The position numbers and the translations under genes are program-made. Below, in pieces: positions 7,241-15,582 of a stretch of 46,693 nucleotides of DNA (positions within the stretch are counted from its first letter, which is position 1; every line of letters starts with the position of its first letter). Source of the stretch: a virus. Location of the stretch: positions 1-46,693 of the IMG/VR virus record IMGVR_UViG_3300009285_002478. One strand, written 5' to 3'. The notes beneath the pieces were generated by a model. The model was not told where the DNA came from. It saw only the letters and a list, made by a program, of their open reading frames with translations, and did not search any database.

Positions 7241-7451
7241 CATCACTGGCAAAGGCCCAGGCCTGAACGCGCGCAACCTCCGCGACGTGGACAAGCTGGC
7301 CTCGGAGTTCCTGCGCGTGCTGGTCGATGCTGGACACGTAGACGTGAAGGGCACCGTGTCGGTAGACAATGCGGGCGGGCAGCTAGGCATCGCGCCATCT
7401 GAGGCACAGCGCGCGGCGCTGGACGCGAGCAAGAAGGCTGGCGAGGTGTGA
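7221..7451 (+). CDS. hypothetical protein, 76 aa
   Basis: ATG at 7221 has an excellent ribosome site (GGAGG six bases upstream), which decides the start inside the end of the previous gene. The sequence has a helix (LRDVDKLASEFLRVLVDAG) followed by a beta-like VDVKGTVSVDNAGG and a polar tail. No family recognised. Confidence 0.6.
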   Translation: MGNWRLDITGKGPGLNARNLRDVDKLASEFLRVLVDAGHVDVKGTVSVDNAGGQLGIAPSEAQRAALDASKKAGEV

Positions 7452-7651
7452 TCTTCGTCGTGTTCATCAACGCGCAGATGCACCCGGTGCCCGAGCTGAT
7501 CGGGCTGATCTCAAATCAGGCGTCGCCGGAGGGCGCGGTGGTGGCCACGCTGAAGGGCGAGTGGGACATCGACGTGGAGGACGTGGCGGTAGAGTGTTTG
7601 AGCGAACGTGCTGATTGCTGGTATCAGCAGGGGCCAGAGCGGATGCAATGA
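7448..7651 (+). CDS. hypothetical protein, 67 aa
   Basis: GTG at 7448 overlaps the previous TGA. Starts with a beta-like IFVVFINAQ, then helix and acidic WDIDVEDVAVECLSERADC. No family recognised; coupled on both sides. Confidence 0.5.
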   Translation: MIFVVFINAQMHPVPELIGLISNQASPEGAVVATLKGEWDIDVEDVAVECLSERADCWYQQGPERMQ

Positions 7652-7926
7652 TTGACATCAGCAGGGTCCGCTCACTGAGCGTCACACGCAAGGTGTTGGT
7701 CGGGACCTCCGGTGGTGTATGGCAGATGGAGGACTTCGAGCAGGAGGTCTATCGGTGGGACGCCGGCAAGGAGACGTTCACGCCGTTGATCGTGCCGCCT
7801 GGCTACGTGCCTGGGCTGTTCGCATGCCAGGTGAACGGGATGAATGCGTCTCCGATCGTATTTGACCGCGTGCTGAGGAAGTTGGGATTATTGACCACAC
7901 GTCAGACAATCGAGGAGCAGACATGA
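7648..7926 (+). CDS. hypothetical protein, 92 aa
   Basis: ATG at 7648 overlaps the previous stop (ATGA), so I prefer it to the upstream in-frame TTG. The sequence is beta-rich with many aromatic residues (VLVGTSGGVWQMEDFEQEVY, then TFTPLIVPPGYVPGLF). No family recognised. Last of the small-gene block before the portal. Confidence 0.6.
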   Translation: MIDISRVRSLSVTRKVLVGTSGGVWQMEDFEQEVYRWDAGKETFTPLIVPPGYVPGLFACQVNGMNASPIVFDRVLRKLGLLTTRQTIEEQT

Positions 7927-7976
7927 GCGACGTGCTGCCGTTCACGAAAGCCGTGGCGGAGGTTGCTTATGTCTGA
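7923..7976 (+). CDS. micro-ORF resembling the portal N-terminus, 17 aa
   Basis: MSDVLPFTKAVAEVAYV, starting in an ATGA junction and ending eight bases inside the portal gene. Its first ten residues mirror the portal's own MSDVLAFAKAAI. It may be a leader peptide or the remnant of a small duplication of the portal 5' end. Confidence 0.4.
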   Translation: MSDVLPFTKAVAEVAYV

Positions 7977-9285
7977 CGTATTGGCGTTTGCAAAGGCGGC
8001 TATCCCTCAAGAGCGTTTCATTGAAGTTGGCAGAACTGGATTGAAACATTTTGGCGGGGTCCTTGACGATGAATTTTTACGAGAGTTGCGCGGCCCGCGC
8101 GGCGTCACCGTCTACCGTGAGATGTCGAAGAACGACGCCGTGGTGGGCGCCTCGCTGTTCGCCTATACGACCTTGGCGAAGGAGGTCAGCTTCCGCATCG
8201 ACAGCGCGAAGACCGGCGACCCACAGGCCGACGAGGTGGCGGAGTTCATCCGGGGTGCGCTGTTCGACGACATGAGCCTGTCGTGGCGGGACCTGTTGAG
8301 CGAGATCTTTTCATTCCTCACCTACGGATGGTCGTGGTTCGAGGTGGTCTACAAACGACGTGAAGGCGCGCAGCAGGACCCGAGCCGGAACAGCCGCTAC
8401 GACGACAAGAAGATTGGCTGGCGGAAGTGGGCCATCCGCGCGCAGGACACATTGTGGTCGTGGAAGTTGGACGAGTCCGGTGGCATTCAGGGCATGATGC
8501 AACGCGCGGCGCCACTCTACGAGACCGTGGAGATCCCGGTCGAGAAGTCGCTGCTGTTCCGCACCGCCTCGGAGCGTGGGTCGCCGGAGGGCGTGAGCAT
8601 CCTCCGCACTGCTTATCAGTCGTTCTACTACAAGCGGCGCATTCAGATCATCAGGGGCATCGGCATTGAGCGGGACCTCGCCGGGCTGCCGGTCATCACG
8701 CCCCCGGCGGGTGTCGACATCTGGAACACGAACGACGCGCAGGCGGCCGCCAGCAAGACGAACGCCGAGCAGATCGTGCGTAACATCCGGCGCGATGAGC
8801 ACGAGGGCATCGTGAAGCCGTTTGGGTGGACCATCGAGTTGCTCACGTCGGGTGGCGCGCGGCAGTTCAACATCACCGAGGTCATTGCGCAGCTGAACGC
8901 CGAGATCGCGATGTCGATGATGACGGACTTCCTCTTGGTGGGGCACGAGAAGGTGGGCGCGCGGTCGATGCGTGAGGATGCGCGGGACACGTTCAGCCAC
9001 TCAGCGTCGTCGTTCCTTGACAACATCTGCGACGTGGTGAACCGGTTCGCCATCCCAAAGCTTGTGGCGCTGAACGGGTGGCCTGGGGAGCTGAGTCCGA
9101 AGCTCGCGCACGGTCCGGTAGCGGAGATCGGATTGTCTGAGCTGACGAACTTCATCAAGGAGACGACGACGGCGGGACTGCTGTTCCCCGACGAAGGGCT
9201 GGAGTCGTATCTGCGGCAGCGGGCGCAGCTGCCCCCGGCGCCGGAGCGCGTGGCATCGACACGGGCGCCGTTGGAGCAAGAATGA
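7969..9285 (+). CDS. portal protein (DUF935 / Mu gp29-like)
   Basis: 438 residues from the ATG at 7969 with GGAGG six bases upstream. The N-terminal block (GVTVYREMSKNDAVVGASLF), then FLTYGWSWFEVVYKRR and the later EHEGIVKPFGWTIELL follow the pattern of DUF935 portal proteins. The portal is the dodecameric ring at one capsid vertex through which DNA enters. Position after the terminase and before the SPP1-gp7-type head protein agrees. Confidence 0.85.
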   Translation: MSDVLAFAKAAIPQERFIEVGRTGLKHFGGVLDDEFLRELRGPRGVTVYREMSKNDAVVGASLFAYTTLAKEVSFRIDSAKTGDPQADEVAEFIRGALFDDMSLSWRDLLSEIFSFLTYGWSWFEVVYKRREGAQQDPSRNSRYDDKKIGWRKWAIRAQDTLWSWKLDESGGIQGMMQRAAPLYETVEIPVEKSLLFRTASERGSPEGVSILRTAYQSFYYKRRIQIIRGIGIERDLAGLPVITPPAGVDIWNTNDAQAAASKTNAEQIVRNIRRDEHEGIVKPFGWTIELLTSGGARQFNITEVIAQLNAEIAMSMMTDFLLVGHEKVGARSMREDARDTFSHSASSFLDNICDVVNRFAIPKLVALNGWPGELSPKLAHGPVAEIGLSELTNFIKETTTAGLLFPDEGLESYLRQRAQLPPAPERVASTRAPLEQE

Positions 9286-9312
9286 CGGACATACAATGAC
9301 ACAGGAGAAACC

Positions 9313-9720
9313 ATGGCGATTCAACTCTCAGTAGCCGCGCGGAATGCGCGCCTTGATGCGATTGAAACAGCGGCTGGGGCCACGGCGATTCTGCGGATTC
9401 GCACCGGGGCACAGCCCGCAACCTGCGCGACGGCTGATTCCGGCACGATCCTCTCGGCCATGACCTTGCCGGCGGATTACATGGCGGCGGCGTCGGGCGG
9501 TGCTAAAGCCAAAAGTGGGACGTGGGAAGACGCGGCAGCGGATGCGGCGGGGACGGCGGCACACTTCCGCATCTACGACTCGGCCGGGACGACCTGCCAT
9601 CTACAGGGCAGCGTGAGTGCCACGGGCGGCGGGGGCGATCTGGAGTTGAATAACGTCGTGCTGGCCGTCGGGCAGACCGTGACAATCACCAGCTTCACAT
9701 TAACGGACGGCAACGCCTAA
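9313..9720 (+). CDS. putative virion structural protein, 135 aa
   Basis: ATG with CAGGAG upstream. The sequence is rich in Ala, Gly and Thr with predicted beta strands (TAILRIRTGAQPATCA, AAHFRIYDSAG, LELNNVVLAVGQTVTITSF). Proteins of this style recur in phage structural modules near fibre genes. Exact role unknown. Confidence 0.55.
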   Translation: MAIQLSVAARNARLDAIETAAGATAILRIRTGAQPATCATADSGTILSAMTLPADYMAAASGGAKAKSGTWEDAAADAAGTAAHFRIYDSAGTTCHLQGSVSATGGGGDLELNNVVLAVGQTVTITSFTLTDGNA

Positions 9721-9724
9721 GTAG

Positions 9725-12034
9725 ATGGGATCAGCCGTCCTCACCACCTCAGACGCGGCGTGGGCGTGGCCCGCGAACGTCACTGAGCTGACCGCCGAAG
9801 CGCTGGGCGGCGGAGGTGCGGGCGGCAACGCGACGAATAACCCGTCGAACTGCGGCGGCGGCAAGGGCGGCAGTTACGCCAAAGTCGTCATCACGAAAGG
9901 CGTGGAGTCTACTCTCAACATCACCGTGGGTGGCCCCGCCCTCGCCTCGACGATTGTGCAGAATGGGACCACCGTATTGTCTGCACCTGGCGGGGCCACG
10001 GTCGCCGCGAACAGTGCGACAGGCGCCACCGCGCTCGTTGGCTCGCATATCGGCACCGAGCAGCGTGTCGGTGGCAACGGCGGGGATGCCACCGGCACTA
10101 ATACGGTCTCTGGGGGTGGTGGCGGCGCCGCAGGACCGGGAGCGGATGGGGGTGCCGCGGCTGCGGGCACGGCAGGCACGCCGAACACGAGCAACTGGAA
10201 CGATGGTAACCCGTACGGCGGCACGAGCGGCGCCGGCGTCGCCGTGCGCAATGTCGGCGTAGCAGGCACTGTACGCGGCGGCGCGGGGTCAGGCGGCAAC
10301 TCGAACCAAGCCGCCGATAAGATTGGCGGTGCGGGCGCGGCTGGCGTCGTGGTCCTCACATGGACGGACGCGGTCACCGGCACCTTCGCGAAGACCCTCG
10401 CAGCCTGTATCCTGGCGGCGGTCTCCACCGTCAGTATCGCGGGCGCCGCGACCCCGACCCTCGGGAGTCTGACCTGCGCGGGATCGGGCACGGTTAGTAC
10501 CCCTGGCGCGATTACCTTCGTCCAACAGGCGGTCGGTGTCATTGATTCCGGCACCAGCCTCTCGGCCACGTTCGGGAGTGGTCCCACTACAGGCAATCTG
10601 TTGGTGGCATGCGTCATCTCGCGGGCGACCATCCTGACGAATCCGAGCGGCTGGACGACGGCCGTCGAGATTTTCAACGCGACTGAATCTGACTGGGTGC
10701 GGATCGCGTATAAGGTCGCCGGGGTCAGCGAGCCCTCGACCGTCACGTTTACGCAATCGGCTGATTCCGCTGTGCTGTCTATTGCGGAATGGTCGGGGCT
10801 GACAAACGCGATCCATGACGCGACGGCCTCCACTGGGCGCACGATCGACGCGACATCCCTCTCCTCCGGCACGACCGGCACCACGACGGCGGCGGATGAA
10901 CTGGCTGTGGCGATGGTGGGGATCCGATCAGCCATCAGCGTCGGCAGCTTCACGAATGGTTTTACGACGCGCGAAGAGGAAGCGCACGTCGGCAGCGTGT
11001 CCACGTCGATTCTTGTCGGCGACAAGGTGTTGTCGGCCACGGGCACACAGGAGACCACGGGATCGTGGACAACGGCGGGCGTGTCGATGGCCGCCATCGC
11101 GACCTTCCGCGCTGACACCGCCATCACCGGGGCGCTCGCGAAGACCCTCGGCGCGTGTCTGCTCGCGGCTGATGCCACCGTCAGTATTTCCGGATCCGCC
11201 ACCCTAACCCTCGGGAGCCTCACGACGTCAGGGAGTGGGGTGTTACCCGTCGTTGGCACCAGTGCCCCGACCCTCGGCGCGCTGACGAGTGCGGCCTCGG
11301 GCACGGTGGCCGATCCTGTCATCACTGGGGATCTCACCGTCACGCTGGAGGCGCTGTCTGGGGTGGCCGTAGGAAGTGTCCACGTCACGGGCAGCAGCGC
11401 GCAGACCCTCGCTCCGGTCGCCGCGAGCGCGTCAGGGGATGTTCCGCTTCAGGGCGCCGCCGCGATCACGCTCGATGGGGTGACGCTCGCGGCGACCGGG
11501 GAGGCAACATCGGCGTGTACTGGATCTCTAACACAGACGCTCGGCGGGCTCACAGGTGCAGGATCGGGCACCGTGGCCGTGGCTGGCTCTGGCACTGTGA
11601 CGTTGGGCGCGGTGACGACGTCCGGGGCTGGAGGGGTCCACGTCGCCGGGACCGCCAGCGTGTCCCTCGATGCCCTGACATCATCCGCCACAGGTGCCGT
11701 GGCCGTGGCGGGGGCCGCCACGCCGACGCTGGCTACGGTCACTGTGGCTGCCGCCGGGACGGCCGAGGATGTCACACCAATCACGGGCACGCTCGCGCAG
11801 ACCCTGACGGCACTCACCGGGAGCGGTGAAGGGGTTGTGCCGCTTACCGGTAGTCTGGCCATAACGCTCGCGCAGCTCACGAGCGCAGGCACAGGCACCA
11901 TAGGTGTATTTATTGCGACGCTTACTATAGAGGCAACGATTACCCGTGCTCTTAACATCACGTGCACGGCTACCCGAGCGTGGCCCGTCGGCGTAGAGAT
12001 CCAGCGGATCTTCGACGTGGAAGTGAGCGTATAA
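9725..12034 (+). CDS. adhesin-like protein with glycine-rich head and about 25-aa repeats
   Basis: 769 residues. The first 210 form a glycine-rich region (EALGGGGAGGNATNN, SGGGGGAAGPGADGGAAA), as in tail-fibre tips. A repeat of roughly 25 residues (pattern TLxxLTxxGxGTVxxxG) begins near 220, is interrupted by a beta-sandwich-like domain (about 260-465, with SWTTAG, SIAEWSGLTNA), then continues to about 730. The interrupting domain is flanked by 15 identical bases (TCGCGAAGACCCTCG at 10386-10400 and 11136-11150), in frame. Probably a surface-exposed fibre or capsid adhesin. It lies among head genes, not with the tail fibres. Confidence 0.65.
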   Translation: MGSAVLTTSDAAWAWPANVTELTAEALGGGGAGGNATNNPSNCGGGKGGSYAKVVITKGVESTLNITVGGPALASTIVQNGTTVLSAPGGATVAANSATGATALVGSHIGTEQRVGGNGGDATGTNTVSGGGGGAAGPGADGGAAAAGTAGTPNTSNWNDGNPYGGTSGAGVAVRNVGVAGTVRGGAGSGGNSNQAADKIGGAGAAGVVVLTWTDAVTGTFAKTLAACILAAVSTVSIAGAATPTLGSLTCAGSGTVSTPGAITFVQQAVGVIDSGTSLSATFGSGPTTGNLLVACVISRATILTNPSGWTTAVEIFNATESDWVRIAYKVAGVSEPSTVTFTQSADSAVLSIAEWSGLTNAIHDATASTGRTIDATSLSSGTTGTTTAADELAVAMVGIRSAISVGSFTNGFTTREEEAHVGSVSTSILVGDKVLSATGTQETTGSWTTAGVSMAAIATFRADTAITGALAKTLGACLLAADATVSISGSATLTLGSLTTSGSGVLPVVGTSAPTLGALTSAASGTVADPVITGDLTVTLEALSGVAVGSVHVTGSSAQTLAPVAASASGDVPLQGAAAITLDGVTLAATGEATSACTGSLTQTLGGLTGAGSGTVAVAGSGTVTLGAVTTSGAGGVHVAGTASVSLDALTSSATGAVAVAGAATPTLATVTVAAAGTAEDVTPITGTLAQTLTALTGSGEGVVPLTGSLAITLAQLTSAGTGTIGVFIATLTIEATITRALNITCTATRAWPVGVEIQRIFDVEVSV

Positions 12035-12037
12035 GCC

Positions 12038-12334
12038 ATGTTTGTGGGGGATATTGGCACGGCGATCATTCTTACCGTCAAGGATCAGGACAACGTCGCC
12101 GTTGACATCTCACCTGCCACGGTGATGACGATGAAGTTCAAGAAACCCGACGGGTCGGTCACTCCGCGTACGGCCGTGTTGAACACCAACGGCCTCGACG
12201 GAAAGATGAAATACGTGACGATCGCAGGTGACATAAACATGAGCGGCGGCTGGAGTTGCCAAGGGGTCGTCACGTTGCCCACCGGCACGTGGACTACGAG
12301 CAGCACTAACTTTAGCGTCATGAGCGTCCTATGA
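12038..12334 (+). CDS. putative virion protein, baseplate-upper-like (BppU-like)
   Basis: 98 residues with beta-rich layout: GDIGTAIILTVKDQDNVAVD, ATVMTMKFKKPDGS, then GGWSCQGVVTLPTGTWTTSS. The layout resembles the N-terminal domain of baseplate upper proteins (polymer-like D-x-x-x-x-x-I-x-L). Coupled by ATGA to the next gene. The family call is tentative. Confidence 0.45.
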   Translation: MFVGDIGTAIILTVKDQDNVAVDISPATVMTMKFKKPDGSVTPRTAVLNTNGLDGKMKYVTIAGDINMSGGWSCQGVVTLPTGTWTTSSTNFSVMSVL

Positions 12335-13980
12335 TGAAGGCCCGCTTCGCGCTGTTGTGTCTAGTGATAGTGCTCCCCGCTGCTGCTGCCGTCCGCGTGA
12401 CGGTCTCCCCTGCGAGTGTGACTCTTACGACCGGCACACTCACCGCTTTTACAGTACGGGTGACCGGCGCGGGCAACGACCGCCGCGTGACATGGTCCGT
12501 GACCTGCGGGGCCATCACCCCGATTGGCGTCTACACTGCTCCAGCGCAGGCCGGGACTTGCTTCATCCGTGCACAGCATGTTCGGTCAGGGGTGGCCGGG
12601 CAGGCGACCGCGCTCGTGACTGAGCCCCTACCACCGGGGGCTGAACCGCCAAGCCCTCCAGCGTCGACATGCACCGGCGTCGACCTAGGAACCGATCCCG
12701 CCGCGACTGTCGCCAGTCATCCGGCGGGGACTATCTATTGCTTGCGTCCGCTCACTCGTATCCGCGCTACGATCACCCCTAAAAATAGCGATCGTTTCGA
12801 GGGGCCTGGGACGCTCTCGGGCGCAGTGGTACTCACCGGCTTCCAGTTTGATGGGACGAACTACGGGCTGGGCGGGCAGTCTATTGAAGGGTCGGTGCAC
12901 GGGGAGTGTTTACCGACCTACCCACGGTGTAACCGATCCGAGGAGCTTTTCCTTGACCGTCAGCGCCTCCGGCACGTCGCGAGTCTTGGAGAGCTAGGAC
13001 CTGGACTGTGGTACTTCGACTACCCGGCTGATCGGGTGTATCTGCGTGACAACCCAGCCGGGAAGGTCGTGGAGCTGAGCGTGCAGCCTACCGCCTTCCA
13101 GGGGAGCGCCACAGGGGTCACCCTCCGCCATGTGACGCTTGAAATGTTCGCCAACCCCGCGCAGGTGGGGGCGCTGGCCGGCGAGCAGACGATCGCCTGG
13201 ACGGTAGAGGACAGCGTCGTGCGGCTGACCCACGGGGTCGGGATACGAATCGGAACACAGATGCACGTGCTGCGCAATATCATCAGCGGGCACGGCCAGC
13301 TCGGCATCGGTGGGATCGGGAACGACGTCCTGGTGGAGGGCAACGAGATTGCCACCAACAACCAGGCGGGATTCAACCCTGGCTGGGAGGCTGGTGGGAC
13401 CAAGTTCGTGCGGACCGACCGGTTGGTGGTGAGGAATAACTGGGTCCATCATAACCTTGGCCCCGGCCTCTGGACCGACATCGAGAACATCCGCACTCTT
13501 TATGAGGGGAACACGTCGGAGGATAACCTGCGGATGGGGATCTTTCACGAGATCAGCTACGACGCAGTCATCCGAGGGAACGTGGTGCGGAGGAATGGAT
13601 TTGGGTTCCTGCCTTGGCTCTGGGGCGCGGGGATTCTGGTTGCGGCCTCCCCTAACGTCGAGATCACCGGGAACACCGTGGAGGGGAACGCGGACGGCAT
13701 CGTGGGCGTCCAGCAGAACCGGGGGAGCGGGATGTACGGGCCGTTCTACATCAGCAACCTCTGGGTCCACGACAATGTAGTGCGGCAGACGGCGGGGCAG
13801 AGCGGGCTCGCGCAGGACATCGGCGACTCCTCTATCTTCACCAGCCGGAACAACCGGTTCGAGCGCAACACGTATCAGGAGGCGTGCGGCAACCGGCACT
13901 GGGCGTGGGCGAACGCGGAGCGGACGTGGATAGAGTGGCGTGCGGCCGGGCAGGACGCGGCTGGGAGCTGCACGCCGTGA
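12331..13980 (+). CDS. secreted Ig-like + right-handed beta-helix protein
   Basis: 549 residues. A signal peptide is clear (MMKARFALLCLVIVLPAAAA with AAA before the cut). Residues about 22-95 look like a BIG2-type Ig domain (VTVSPASVTLTTGTLTAFTV), then a Pro-rich linker and from about 150 on a right-handed beta-helix with repeated N-N/G-N turns (VLRNIISGHGQLGIGGIGND, VEGNEIATNN, VVRNNWVHHN, ITGNTVEGNADGI), the fold of pectate lyases and tailspikes. It could be a polysaccharide-degrading adhesin. A classical signal peptide is strange for a virion protein assembled in the cytoplasm. Confidence 0.75.
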   Translation: MMKARFALLCLVIVLPAAAAVRVTVSPASVTLTTGTLTAFTVRVTGAGNDRRVTWSVTCGAITPIGVYTAPAQAGTCFIRAQHVRSGVAGQATALVTEPLPPGAEPPSPPASTCTGVDLGTDPAATVASHPAGTIYCLRPLTRIRATITPKNSDRFEGPGTLSGAVVLTGFQFDGTNYGLGGQSIEGSVHGECLPTYPRCNRSEELFLDRQRLRHVASLGELGPGLWYFDYPADRVYLRDNPAGKVVELSVQPTAFQGSATGVTLRHVTLEMFANPAQVGALAGEQTIAWTVEDSVVRLTHGVGIRIGTQMHVLRNIISGHGQLGIGGIGNDVLVEGNEIATNNQAGFNPGWEAGGTKFVRTDRLVVRNNWVHHNLGPGLWTDIENIRTLYEGNTSEDNLRMGIFHEISYDAVIRGNVVRRNGFGFLPWLWGAGILVAASPNVEITGNTVEGNADGIVGVQQNRGSGMYGPFYISNLWVHDNVVRQTAGQSGLAQDIGDSSIFTSRNNRFERNTYQEACGNRHWAWANAERTWIEWRAAGQDAAGSCTP

Positions 13981-15578
13981 GCACGTCATTGAAGCAAGGT
14001 CTTATGAAGGCCCAATTCGTCGACCGCCTCGCGCCTCAGGCCGAGTGGCGCCTGGTGCATCGCGTGGCAGACGCCTCGACGCCTGCGGTCGTCCGCGCGT
14101 TGGGCCGCGCGCTGGTGCTGCCGGAGACGGATACGACGTGGACGCGCGTCATGGAGCACCTGCGGAACGGGGATGGCAACGCAGCGGTGCAGGCCGTGGA
14201 CTTGGAGCCACTGGCCCAGGCGCTGCAGGACAAGGTCTGGCCGCTCATCATGGCGGCGTACGAGCGGGCCGGACAGGTGGTAGCGCGGCAGGCGCGGCAA
14301 CGAGAGTTTCTGGCGAAGAACGTGACGATACGGCTGCGGCCGAAACCGACCGCGCGCATCGTGACGACGTTCAACGTGACGAACCCGCATGCGCGCGAGT
14401 GGGCCGAGCAGCATGCAGCGAAGCTCGTGACAGAGATTACCACCTCGACACGCAAGGCCCTCCGCGCAGTGGTGAGCGAGGCGTTCCGCAACCAGGTGAC
14501 GGTGCGCGAGACCGCGAAACGCATCCGATTAGCGGTGGGCCTGACCGAGCAGCAGGCGAAGGCGGTCGAGAAGCTGAGGGCACGGATGCAGGATGCGGGC
14601 GAGGCTGCCGCGACGGTTGAGCGTCGTGTGGAATTCGCGGCGGCGCGGGCGCTGCGTGAGCGGGCCGAGACCATCGCACGGACCGAGGTAATGGGCGCGT
14701 CGAACGCCGGGCAGCTGGAGGCGTGGCGGCAGGGGCAGAGCGACGGACTTATCGATCCGGTGCTGGTGAAGGAGTGGATCGTATCGCCTGACGACCGTCT
14801 GTGCCCCGAGTGCGAGCCGCTCGATGGCGTGCAGGTCGGCATCAACGAGATGTTTCCCGGCGGCGTGTTGAATCCGCCGCTGCATCCGAACTGCCGGTGT
14901 GCGTCAGGATTAGTGCCTTCAAGTAGCGAACGCGCTGGGGTAGGACCTGGTGGAACAATCGGCGGAGATCAGCCAGCCGTTGAAACTGTAGGGGCATTCG
15001 AAACAGCCCATAATTTTGTAACGGAATCCGAGTTTGAAAATGCTGCGACAGGACGACTACCAACAGCATTGAATCTAGGGATCAGAGGTGCTGCCAAGCC
15101 AAAGTATGTAGAGCTGCAGATTGAACAATCGTTAGAGTCAGGCACTAATGAGCTTGCTGATGCAATAGGCCGACAATCTGTAGATGAAATGCGTCGAATC
15201 GTACAAGATTCGCGCTTTCTTACTAACGAATCGCGTCAAGTATTCTTTGGCATTGATTCAAAGGCGATTGTTAACGGCGAGATTCGTTCACTCGGTGCCC
15301 GTTATACAGCACTCACAGAGGAGCGTGCATTACGATACGCTGCCGGCAACCAGAACGGCATAGTCGTTGAATTACGCATACCGAAAGGAACGCGCGCAGT
15401 CTTTGCACGCGTTGCTGAGTTGGATGAGATTGTGTTGATGCCTGGGTCGCGTTTCAAAATAGCACCTTCGTTGTCTGGGAGCGGAAAAGTTACAGCGAAA
15501 CTTATTGATGACGGGACATCTTTTGTCGAGTCTGTAATTGCAAACATCGATAAAATTGATAGGGCCATTGCGAAGTGA
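13977..15578 (+). CDS. SPP1 gp7-type head morphogenesis protein fused to ADP-ribosyltransferase-like domain
   Basis: 533 residues from the GTG at 13977 (GTGA overlap; ATG at 14004 is the alternative). Residues to about 310 are a phage head morphogenesis domain: helical region, IARTEVMGASNAGQLEAW, then CPECEPLDG and NPPLHPNCRC, the family's C-terminal motif. Residues about 320-533 resemble ADP-ribosyltransferases: SLGARYTALTEERALRYA, then VVELRIPKGTRAVFA and ELDEIVLMPGSRFKI, the strand pair that carries the catalytic Glu. The DNA drops to about 43% GC in sampled lines after 14915, against about 75% before, which suggests recent acquisition. Such a domain could be ejected with DNA to modify host proteins. 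Catalytic residues are atypical, so activity is unproven. Confidence 0.75.
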   Translation: MSTSLKQGLMKAQFVDRLAPQAEWRLVHRVADASTPAVVRALGRALVLPETDTTWTRVMEHLRNGDGNAAVQAVDLEPLAQALQDKVWPLIMAAYERAGQVVARQARQREFLAKNVTIRLRPKPTARIVTTFNVTNPHAREWAEQHAAKLVTEITTSTRKALRAVVSEAFRNQVTVRETAKRIRLAVGLTEQQAKAVEKLRARMQDAGEAAATVERRVEFAAARALRERAETIARTEVMGASNAGQLEAWRQGQSDGLIDPVLVKEWIVSPDDRLCPECEPLDGVQVGINEMFPGGVLNPPLHPNCRCASGLVPSSSERAGVGPGGTIGGDQPAVETVGAFETAHNFVTESEFENAATGRLPTALNLGIRGAAKPKYVELQIEQSLESGTNELADAIGRQSVDEMRRIVQDSRFLTNESRQVFFGIDSKAIVNGEIRSLGARYTALTEERALRYAAGNQNGIVVELRIPKGTRAVFARVAELDEIVLMPGSRFKIAPSLSGSGKVTAKLIDDGTSFVESVIANIDKIDRAIAK

Positions 15579-15582
15579 ATAA

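Noticed and set aside
9874-11388. Leftward 504-codon open frame opposite the adhesin
   Set aside because: Low-complexity Pro/Val/Ala text produced by the antisense of the repeats; no ribosome site.
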